DNA from: Planctomycetia bacterium
Lineage (GTDB): Bacteria > Planctomycetota > Planctomycetia > Pirellulales > JALHLM01
Reading direction: 5' to 3'
DNA length: 64,000 bases
NCBI GenBank assembly: GCA_034440135.1
Contig: JAWXBP010000231.1
Location: 1 to 64,000, forward strand
Position numbers and translations under genes: made by a program
Part shown: positions 43,854 to 51,072 of the stretch, piece by piece
Layout of the letters: the number at the start of each line of letters is the position of its first letter
Numbering within the stretch: position 1 is the stretch's first letter
Notes under the pieces: generated by a model
Database searches by the model: none
What the model saw: only the letters and a program-made list of their open reading frames with translations
What the model was told of the DNA's origin: nothing

Positions 43854-45134
43854 GTGAGTAAATCGAACCGGATGGCCCTGGCGCTGATGCGCTCCTCCGC
43901 CTTGTGGGGCGGCTTCGCGGCGCTGGGCTTCTATACGCTCATTCACACGATCAATTTCGGCGGTGATTTCCTATACCGCTATTGCGCCAGTCACCCGATC
44001 GTCTACGCCGAAACCATTTTGTTCTTTATCGGCATGGCGGCGTTGGTGATTCGCTGGTTCGAAGTCGGCGCACAATCCAAATTGACAGCAAAGCCGCTGC
44101 TCCCAGCCATGGGCAGCACGCCGGAACCACCGACGTCGGCACAGCGACTGCTCGGCAACATCAGCGCGCTGCCGGCGCTCAAACAAGCCAGCTACCTGGG
44201 CCAGCGGCTGCGCGCTGCCCTGCTGCACATCGCCCGCACTGGCACCGCCGATGGGCTGGACGACGAGCTGAAGTACCTTTCTGAAGGCGAGTCGATCAAG
44301 GCGCACTCCGGTTACGCCTTGGTGATGATCATCGTCTGGGCGATCCCGATTCTCGGCTTCCTCGGCACCGTCGTCGGCATTACTAATGCCATTGGAAACC
44401 TATCACCGGACGCGCTCGAAGCATCGCTTCCCGCGGTAACGGCCGGCCTCGGCGTGGCTTTCGATACGACGGCGCTCGCTTTGGCGCTGTCGATGGTGCT
44501 GATGTTCACCAAGTTCCAGGTCGCCAAAGACGAAGAAAAGATGCTCAATGAGGTCGACCTTCGCGCCAGCGAAGAGTTGGCCCTGCGCTTCGAACAACGC
44601 GGCACGCAGCGCGACCCGCAGTTGTTGGCCATCGCCCGGATGACGGAATCGGTCGTCGAGGCCTGTGGCAAACTGGTGGAACGTCAGGCAGAGATCTGGC
44701 AGTCGACGCTCGGCGCATCACAGCAGCAAATGCAACAATCGCTCGCCGCTTCGATGGCGCAAGGGCTCGAAGCCCACGCCGCGCGGCTGGCGGCGTCGGC
44801 CGAATGGCAGACCGAACAGAATCACCGTTACTGGAATCAATTCCAGCAAGCACTCGGCGAGAACGTGCAGAATCTGCGCTCCGTGCAAGGCGACATGGTC
44901 AAACAAGGCCAGGTGCTGCGCGACGTGCTGGTCGCGATGGGGCAACTCACCGGGTTGGAAGACGCGCTCAATCGTAACCTCGCGGCGCTGGCCGGATCGC
45001 AGAACTTCGAAGAAACGCTGCTGAATCTCGCCGCCACGATCAATCTACTGAACGCCCGCCTGGCCCACGCGCCGGGCGCCGCTGGACATGAAGCGGTCGC
45101 CGTGCGGAGCGCCCGGGTAGGCCACGCCGCATGA
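43854..45134 (+). CDS. MotA/TolQ/ExbB-family proton channel protein with long C-terminal tail
   Basis: This 426-residue inner-membrane protein has TM helices at about 16-34, 49-67, 153-175 and 196-218. The core TM3 motif IPILGFLGTVVGITNAIG and TM4 motif LPAVTAGLGVAFDTTALALAL match TolQ/ExbB/MotA. In contrast to ExbB, it ends with a Gln/Ala-rich helical tail of about 200 residues (QQQMQQSLAASMAQGLEAHA, then NLRSVQGDMVKQGQVLRDVL). The GTG at 43854 is chosen for its AAGGA ribosome site. It is coupled by a 4-base ATGA overlap to the next gene and heads a five-gene motor-like cluster. Confidence 0.9.
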   Translation: MSKSNRMALALMRSSALWGGFAALGFYTLIHTINFGGDFLYRYCASHPIVYAETILFFIGMAALVIRWFEVGAQSKLTAKPLLPAMGSTPEPPTSAQRLLGNISALPALKQASYLGQRLRAALLHIARTGTADGLDDELKYLSEGESIKAHSGYALVMIIVWAIPILGFLGTVVGITNAIGNLSPDALEASLPAVTAGLGVAFDTTALALALSMVLMFTKFQVAKDEEKMLNEVDLRASEELALRFEQRGTQRDPQLLAIARMTESVVEACGKLVERQAEIWQSTLGASQQQMQQSLAASMAQGLEAHAARLAASAEWQTEQNHRYWNQFQQALGENVQNLRSVQGDMVKQGQVLRDVLVAMGQLTGLEDALNRNLAALAGSQNFEETLLNLAATINLLNARLAHAPGAAGHEAVAVRSARVGHAA

Positions 45135-46873
45135 AGCGCCGCGCCGCGCCGAACGATGCCGCCAAGTTTTCGCTGTTCCCGTTCCTGGCGGTCCTGCTGT
45201 GCGTGATGGGGGCGTTGATCGTCCTGCTGATCGTCATTGCGCAGCGGACCCACGACCGGGCCGTCGCGCGCAGTGATGCCGACGAGGCCGGCGAACATCT
45301 CAAAGTCGAGCGCGAGGAACTGGGCTGGCGAATCGACATGATCCACGCATCGCGCGATCAGACCGCGGCGCAGCTTGCCGAGCAGCGCGCCGGTTTGAGT
45401 CACATCGAAGATCACGCCCGACGCTTGCGCGAACAATACCGCGCACTTCAACAAGCGGCCAAGGATCTGCAACAATCACTGAAAGCGCCCTCGGTCGCGA
45501 ACCAGGCGCTCGACGACGAGATGGCGGCGATTCAGGCCCGCATTCGCGAGGTTACTGAGGCCCTCGACGCGAAGAAACTCGTTCCGCAGCAAGCCCCCGG
45601 CTATGCGATTATGCCCTACGAGGGCCCGAACGCCACGCAACGCAGGCCGATGTACATTGAATGCACCGACGACGGCATCATACTTCAGCCCGAAGGCGTG
45701 GTCCTGACGGCCGACGATTTTCTCGGGGCCCTCGGTCCCGGCAATCCGTTGGCTGCCAGCATGCGGGCGGCGCGCGAATACTTGCTCCGCAATCGCAATA
45801 ACGATGGCAGAGAAGCGGGCGAACCGTATCCGCTGCTGTTGATCCGTCCCGACGGCATCGGCGCGTATTACGTCGCGCGGGCGGCGTTGACCTCTTGGGG
45901 AAGCGAGTTCGGCTACGAGTTCGTCGATCAGGATTGGAAGCTCGAATACCAGGAACTCGACCCGCAACTCCTGGCGGTCACCAAGGCCGCCGCCGAAGAC
46001 GCCCGTGAACGGCAACGCCTACTGGCGATTGCTGCGCCGAAAGTATTTCAGGGCGCTGAAGACGACGGGACCTATTTCCGCGCCTCGCCCTCCACCGGCG
46101 GAGTGATGGTGGATGGACGCTCGGCACGCCGATCCTCCAGCGGACGACGTAGCGGAAGCGGTCGCGGCGCAGGCGGTGGTTCAGGCCCAGGGGATGAATC
46201 CGTCCCCGGCGACCACGACGGGCCCAAGAACCGCGGCGGCTTTCAGCGCAGCGGCGATAGCATGGCCGCCAACGAAGGAGGCGGCAATTCCGCCCAGGGC
46301 GGTGGCAACACAGGGCAGCGCGCTGAAGCGGGCAGCGGTCAGCCTGGTTCAAGCGGACAGTCCGCATCGCAGGGCACGGAAGCCGGCAAGCCGGAATCTA
46401 ACACCGCCTCGCGTAGCAATGGACAAGAAGATCAAGCACCGGGCGGCGAGCCGCTGCGGCAAGGGCAATACATGCCGAAGCAAAGCCTCGCATCGCGTCG
46501 CGGCAAAGATTGGGCGGTCCGCGATCAAGGCCCGAGCGCGGTACCGATCAGCCGAAAGATCCGCGTGCGTTGTACGCCCGAGCAGTTGGACATCCTCGCC
46601 GACGGCGGCACGAAGAGCGAACACGTCGTGGCGCTAGGGCCGCGCACCGAAGATTCCATGGAAGAGCTGGTCTCGCGCGTCTGGGATCACATGGATCGCT
46701 GGGGCATCGCCGGCCAGAACATGTACTGGAAACCGCAACTGCAGTTCGAAACCACGCCCGACAGCCAGCCGCGGTATCAAGAAATCAAAGCCCTACTGGA
46801 AGGCAGCGGTCTCGATGTCGCGGAAAAAACGAAGGCTAGCACGGCACGCGGGGCGACGAAAAAGCCGCGGTGA
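45131..46873 (+). CDS. Single-pass membrane protein with MotB/ExbD-like topology and a low-complexity linker
   Basis: This 580-residue protein has a short cytoplasmic N-terminus, one membrane helix (FPFLAVLLCVMGALIVLLIVIA, about 16-37) and a coiled coil (about 55-130). A globular domain of about 180 residues follows (RRPMYIECTDDGIILQPEGV, LLLIRPDGIGAYYVAR). Next comes a Gly/Ser/Gln-rich linker of about 130 residues, and then a conserved-looking C-terminal domain (RCTPEQLDILADGG, MDRWGIAGQNMYWKPQL). The helix lacks the membrane Asp of true ExbD/MotB. It overlaps the channel gene by ATGA. The family is not recognised outside planctomycete-type proteins. Confidence 0.75.
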   Translation: MKRRAAPNDAAKFSLFPFLAVLLCVMGALIVLLIVIAQRTHDRAVARSDADEAGEHLKVEREELGWRIDMIHASRDQTAAQLAEQRAGLSHIEDHARRLREQYRALQQAAKDLQQSLKAPSVANQALDDEMAAIQARIREVTEALDAKKLVPQQAPGYAIMPYEGPNATQRRPMYIECTDDGIILQPEGVVLTADDFLGALGPGNPLAASMRAAREYLLRNRNNDGREAGEPYPLLLIRPDGIGAYYVARAALTSWGSEFGYEFVDQDWKLEYQELDPQLLAVTKAAAEDARERQRLLAIAAPKVFQGAEDDGTYFRASPSTGGVMVDGRSARRSSSGRRSGSGRGAGGGSGPGDESVPGDHDGPKNRGGFQRSGDSMAANEGGGNSAQGGGNTGQRAEAGSGQPGSSGQSASQGTEAGKPESNTASRSNGQEDQAPGGEPLRQGQYMPKQSLASRRGKDWAVRDQGPSAVPISRKIRVRCTPEQLDILADGGTKSEHVVALGPRTEDSMEELVSRVWDHMDRWGIAGQNMYWKPQLQFETTPDSQPRYQEIKALLEGSGLDVAEKTKASTARGATKKPR

Positions 46874-46910
46874 GGAAGGTAGGAGTAAAGGAGTAAACGA
46901 GCCCAGTGGC

Positions 46911-46967
46911 TGAATAGCTGAAAACTGAAAACCGCGTTGTGGCACGGTCGGGAGACCGTGCCACAAC
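46911..46967. repeat. Two intergenic repeat families in the motor cluster
   Basis: A gctgaaaactgaaaac fragment (46917-46932) precedes a perfect hairpin of 14-bp arms, gttgtggcacggtc (46936-46949) and gaccgtgccacaac (46954-46967), with loop ggga. The same two families occur together at 4481-4605. Upstream, at about 46882-46897, is the ggagtaaaggagta repeat also found near 31060. The hairpin could terminate or attenuate transcription between the second and third genes of the cluster. Confidence 0.75.
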
Positions 46968-46998
46968 AGAGCAACACCGAAAACGCCAAACTCCTCCC

Positions 46999-48000
46999 AT
47001 GCGTAAACGAAACGACGATACCGAAGTCTTCGGCAGCGACTCCTTTTTGGACATCGTGTGCAATGTCGTCGGCATGTTGATTATTTTGGTGGTGATCGTG
47101 GGGATTCGCGCCGGCCAGGCGGGGAAGGTTACGGCGCCGGACACGGCTGCCGCGGAACAGGCGCTCGGCGCGCTGCAGGGCGAGCACGCTGCCGCCGAGG
47201 CTGAGGTGTTGAGGCTCGCCAACGAGATGCGCAGCGTTGCGATGCAAGCGCAGTCACTGTCGCGCGAACGCGACGCCATCGCAGTGCTCGTCGCCGCCGG
47301 GGAGCGGATGCTCGAAGACAAACGCAAAGCCCTCGACGCGCATGCACAGGAAGATTACGGCCGGCGACGCGCGGTCTCCGAAGCGACGCAACAACTCGCC
47401 GTGCTCGAACAGCAGCTCGCCGCGCCGCTCGATCAGGCGCCGGCGGTGAAACTGACCAGCTACCAGACGCCGATGAGCAAATCGGTGAACGGCAAGGAAC
47501 TGCAATTCCAATTGCGCGGCGGACGCGTGACGATGATCCCGATCGAGGAACTGCTGGATCGCTTCAAGTCGGATGCTCAGGCCAAGGTCTATCGTCTGCG
47601 CAGCCAGCCGGAACTGACCGAAACGATCGGGCCGATTGGCGGCTTTCGCATGCGTTACATCCTGGAACGGATCGACGCCTCGGTCGAAGAGCAAATGCGG
47701 GCCGGACGCTCAATGTCGGTCGTCCAACTCGCCGAATACACGCTCATCCCGGACTCGATGGTGCTCGGCGAGACATTGGATGAAGCGCTCGCCAGCCGCT
47801 CGCAATTCCATGCCGATCTCACGCCCTACAAGCCGGCCGAGACCGCGGTCACGCTCTGGGCGTACGAAGACAGCTTCAAAGAATATCGGGCGCTCAAAGA
47901 GGATCTCCATCGCCTCGGCTACGCGGTCGCCGGACGCCCGATGCCGCACGGCCAACAAATCGGCGGCTCGCCCCAGGGCAGCCGGTCCGCGGCGCAATAG
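46999..48000 (+). CDS. ExbD/MotB-like single-pass membrane protein with coiled coil
   Basis: This 333-residue protein starts with a short cytoplasmic segment and one membrane helix, DSFLDIVCNVVGMLIILVVIVGI (about 14-36). The Asp in FLDIV sits where ExbD/TolR carry their proton-conducting Asp. A coiled coil (about 45-150, rich in Ala, Glu and Arg) and a C-terminal domain (VTMIPIEELLDRFKSDA, FRMRYILERID, VTLWAYEDSFKEYRALKEDL) follow. It is the third gene of the motor cluster. I do not recognise a named family for the C-terminal domain. Confidence 0.75.
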   Translation: MRKRNDDTEVFGSDSFLDIVCNVVGMLIILVVIVGIRAGQAGKVTAPDTAAAEQALGALQGEHAAAEAEVLRLANEMRSVAMQAQSLSRERDAIAVLVAAGERMLEDKRKALDAHAQEDYGRRRAVSEATQQLAVLEQQLAAPLDQAPAVKLTSYQTPMSKSVNGKELQFQLRGGRVTMIPIEELLDRFKSDAQAKVYRLRSQPELTETIGPIGGFRMRYILERIDASVEEQMRAGRSMSVVQLAEYTLIPDSMVLGETLDEALASRSQFHADLTPYKPAETAVTLWAYEDSFKEYRALKEDLHRLGYAVAGRPMPHGQQIGGSPQGSRSAAQ

Positions 48001-48075
48001 TCGCTTTCTCTACGCGGCGCTGAGAGCGGAAGCGCCCTACTTCCGCGTGCCGAGTTTCGCGTTCATAATTGCCGC

Positions 48076-48510
48076 ATGCGCCGCCCCACTGCTTATCCCG
48101 CCGGCCGTGGCTTCGAAGTGATGATGACGCCGATGATCGATGTCGTCTTTCTGCTGCTGGTGTTTTTCGTCTGCACCGCGGGTTTCAACCGTCCGGAAGA
48201 AGAACTGCCGAGCCGGCTTTCCGACTCCGGCGTTGGCGGAGCGCCTGTCGCGCCGCGGCCGGAAGATGACTTTGAGGAGATCGTGATCACGCTGCGCGAA
48301 AGCGCCGGCAGGCTAGAGTATCAGGTCAGTGAACGGCGCTGCGCCGATGCGGGCGAAGTCCGTGAAGTCGTGCGCGCGCTGGCGGAAATCGACGATCAAC
48401 TCGCTGTTATTCTGGACGTCGCGCCCGAAGTACCGCTCGGCCTCATGATCGACATCTACGACAGTTGCCGCGCCGCCGGATTCGAGCGGATTCAATTCGC
48501 CGCGCATTGA
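48076..48510 (+). CDS. ExbD/TolR-family biopolymer transport protein
   Basis: This 144-residue protein has the typical ExbD layout: a basic N-terminus, the membrane helix MMTPMIDVVFLLLVFFVCTA (about 16-35) with the conserved MTPMIDVVF containing the proton-path Asp, and a periplasmic domain ending with the family-like VILDVAPEVPLGLMIDIYDSCRAAGFERIQFA. It should pair with the ExbB/MotA-like channel encoded four kilobases upstream. It lies 75 bases after the previous gene. Confidence 0.93.
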   Translation: MRRPTAYPAGRGFEVMMTPMIDVVFLLLVFFVCTAGFNRPEEELPSRLSDSGVGGAPVAPRPEDDFEEIVITLRESAGRLEYQVSERRCADAGEVREVVRALAEIDDQLAVILDVAPEVPLGLMIDIYDSCRAAGFERIQFAAH

Positions 48511-48542
48511 GGTCAACCGAGTAACTGCCCAACAACTGTGGC

Positions 48543-48548
48543 TATAAT
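48543..48548 (+). promoter_or_regulatory. Consensus -10 element directly before the TPR gene (possible leaderless mRNA)
   Basis: A perfect TATAAT lies 6 bases before the ATG at 48555, so transcription would begin at or next to the start codon. No ribosome-binding site precedes the ATG. The -35 region at the right distance (agtaac/gtaact) is poor. Confidence 0.45.
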
Positions 48549-48554
48549 ACGTCC

Positions 48555-51065
48555 ATGGCGCGTCTCGTCGTTATTTTTGCGGCCATTGCACTACTGAGCC
48601 ACGCAGTCTTGCGCGCCGCGCCCTTGGTCACGCCCCATGATGATCGACTCTCTGCCTGGCGAGCCGCTGGAGAATACGCGGCCGCTGAGCAGTATTGCCG
48701 TCAGCAACTGGAGCGCACCTCGCTCACGAACGCCGAGCGCCATGCGCTGACTTTGGAGCTCGCGCAATTGGCTTTGGAACATGCGCTGCGCACGCCGTCG
48801 GCGGATGCAGAGCCGCTGTGGCAAGCTGCGCGTGAGACGGCCCGCAACTATGCCGATCAGTACGCCAACAATCCGCGCCGCGCGCAGTTGTACGCGCAAT
48901 CCGGTCTGGCGTATCTGGCGGAAGGGGAAACCCTGCTGGCCATTCACGGTGAAGCGGCGGAACCTCCGCGAGTAACTTTGCGCGAGGCGATCAAACTATT
49001 CCGTCGCGCGCGAGAACTGACCGAGGCCGAAACGCGGCAATCGCCACGCGGCGCGCGGCGCGAAGTCCTCGCCGGCGCCATTGCGCCTTGGGATTTCGCT
49101 GAACTGCGTTCCACCGATCGCAACCTCCGCTACGAGTTAGGTAGGGCATTGCGGCGGCAGGCGGAGTCATATCCCGCCGGCAGCGAAGACCGCGCGCTCG
49201 CTGCAAGCCAGGCAGCGGAGTTATTCGGCGCGCTGAGCGAACTGGCCGACACAGAACCGCTCGCCTGGCCGAGCCGCGTTCAGTTGATCGGTTGTGAACG
49301 CTTGCAGTCGCACTGGGACGCGGCGGCGATGGCGATCGCGCGTTGCGAAATGGATTCATTCCCGGCGTCGGAACGCGGCGTGCTGCGTGCCGAACGATTG
49401 CGCCTGGCGCTGGCGCGCGAAGACGTCGACGGCGCAATGCGCATTGCACTGCAGCCGGACGATCAAGGCCGCGAACGGGCGTTGGAGGAGGACTTAGCGT
49501 TATTAGAAGTCCAACTCGCGGCCGCCGAGCGCGCTGCAGCCGACAAAGATCAGGAAACCGCGCGGCGGCACAGCGCCGAGGCCTCGCGTCGCGTGCGGAT
49601 CATCGGCGAGCGCTGGGGCGTTTTTTGGGGCGACATCGCCGCGGCGCGTCTCGCGCGCCAACTGACGTCCGGCAACGCGACGGCCGATTATCAAGCCTGG
49701 TCCCAGGCCGGCGACGCACTTTACCAACAAGGTCAGGCGGACCAGGCACTCGCCGCGTACGATCAAGCACGTCAGCAATCCAGTGACGCGGGAGATCTCG
49801 ACGCCGCACTGCTGCTCGGCATGAAAGGGGCCGCAGTCGAACAAGCCCGGGAACGGTTCGCGCAGGCGGCGGAGCGCTTTCGCGTTGCGGCGATTGCACA
49901 TCCGCGGAGTCCTCGCGCGGCCGACGCGCATTATGCGGCGATTTACAATCTCGCCAGCAGCGGCGCAGACGAAGCGGCCCAAGTTCCCTGGCTGGAAGAA
50001 CACCTCGAACACTGGCCGAACGCATCCTCGGCGAGTCCAGTGCGGATTGCGCTGGCGGAATCGCACGCGCGAGACACTGACTTTCGCGTGGCGATCGAGC
50101 TGCTCGCAAAAGTCGACGCGCAGGAACCGCTCGCCGCGACGGCCGTGCGAACTGCGCGCGACGTGTATCAGCGTTGGCTCGCGCCATTGCCGCCCGGCGT
50201 GGAACGGCGGCAGGTCGTCGATAGCGCACTGCGCCACTTCGCAACGTATCAGCAACCATCGGCGGCAGGTGAAGCCGCCGGTTCGGCAGCGCTCATCGCA
50301 GCCATTGCGGAAGCGGAGTTGCTTATTTGCGAGCGACAATCCTATGCCGCCGCGGAAGCGGCAATCGCCACGGCGCTGCGAACGGCGGAAGCAAAGCACA
50401 CGGAGCGCGCAGCGGCGGAAGCCTGGCGTCTCGCAGCGCAAGCATTGCAGCCCGATCAAGCTGCCGCAGCGCACGACGCTCTGTCAAACCTCCCGAAGAC
50501 GCCCGGCGAAACGCTCGAAGCGATCTACGTCGCGTTGGAAGCACTGCCCGTCGAGGTCGATCCAGCGAGCGCACGGCAACTCGCCGTGTTTCAATTGGAA
50601 CTGATCCAGCGCCGACAAGCTGGTCTCAAGGCCGATGATTTGCCAGCGCAACGGACTTGGGAACTACGACGCGCTACCGTGCTGGCCGCCGCCGGGCGTG
50701 CGGAAGAAGCGATTCAACAACTTCGCAAGCTCCGCGGCGCCTCGCCAGAAGACGTCGCCGTCACCACCACGCTGGGACGACTCCTCGCGGAATCCAAGGA
50801 TGCGAACATCCTGCGCGAAGCGCTCGAATGCTGGCGCGCCGTCGAACGTGCGACGGCCGCCGGAACAACGGAATGGTTCGAAGCGAAGTACCAACTCGCC
50901 GAGTTGCATCATCGGCTGGGTGACAACCCCCGCGCGGCGAAGATCATTCAACTCACGCGCACGTTGCACCCTGAGCTAGGCGGCGCGACGTGGAAGGGAC
51001 GATTCGAGGCGCTGTTGGAGCAATGTCAGTCAGCAACGCGCAACGAACTTGAACGAATTCCCTGA
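48555..51065 (+). CDS. Secreted TPR-repeat protein of the motor cluster
   Basis: This 836-residue protein has a signal peptide (MARLVVIFAAIALLSHAVLR, cleavage after RAA) and an almost entirely alpha-helical, Ala-rich mature part with at least ten TPR-like units. Examples are YAAAEQYCRQQLERTS, ADYQAWSQAGDALYQQGQADQALAAYDQARQ (two joined segments) and AEEAIQQLRKL. It should act in the periplasm as a scaffold, perhaps linking the ExbD-like domains to cargo or the outer membrane. It is 44 bases from exbD and may also have its own promoter. TPR proteins next to ExbBD genes occur in other bacteria (e.g. TtpC-like). Confidence 0.78.
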   Translation: MARLVVIFAAIALLSHAVLRAAPLVTPHDDRLSAWRAAGEYAAAEQYCRQQLERTSLTNAERHALTLELAQLALEHALRTPSADAEPLWQAARETARNYADQYANNPRRAQLYAQSGLAYLAEGETLLAIHGEAAEPPRVTLREAIKLFRRARELTEAETRQSPRGARREVLAGAIAPWDFAELRSTDRNLRYELGRALRRQAESYPAGSEDRALAASQAAELFGALSELADTEPLAWPSRVQLIGCERLQSHWDAAAMAIARCEMDSFPASERGVLRAERLRLALAREDVDGAMRIALQPDDQGRERALEEDLALLEVQLAAAERAAADKDQETARRHSAEASRRVRIIGERWGVFWGDIAAARLARQLTSGNATADYQAWSQAGDALYQQGQADQALAAYDQARQQSSDAGDLDAALLLGMKGAAVEQARERFAQAAERFRVAAIAHPRSPRAADAHYAAIYNLASSGADEAAQVPWLEEHLEHWPNASSASPVRIALAESHARDTDFRVAIELLAKVDAQEPLAATAVRTARDVYQRWLAPLPPGVERRQVVDSALRHFATYQQPSAAGEAAGSAALIAAIAEAELLICERQSYAAAEAAIATALRTAEAKHTERAAAEAWRLAAQALQPDQAAAAHDALSNLPKTPGETLEAIYVALEALPVEVDPASARQLAVFQLELIQRRQAGLKADDLPAQRTWELRRATVLAAAGRAEEAIQQLRKLRGASPEDVAVTTTLGRLLAESKDANILREALECWRAVERATAAGTTEWFEAKYQLAELHHRLGDNPRAAKIIQLTRTLHPELGGATWKGRFEALLEQCQSATRNELERIP

Positions 51066-51072
51066 GTCGGCG

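Noticed and set aside
43854-51065. Zorya-type phage defence system
   Set aside because: The MotA-like protein with a long tail resembles ZorA, but the partners lack an OmpA-like peptidoglycan-binding domain and no ZorC, ZorD helicase or ZorE nuclease is encoded.
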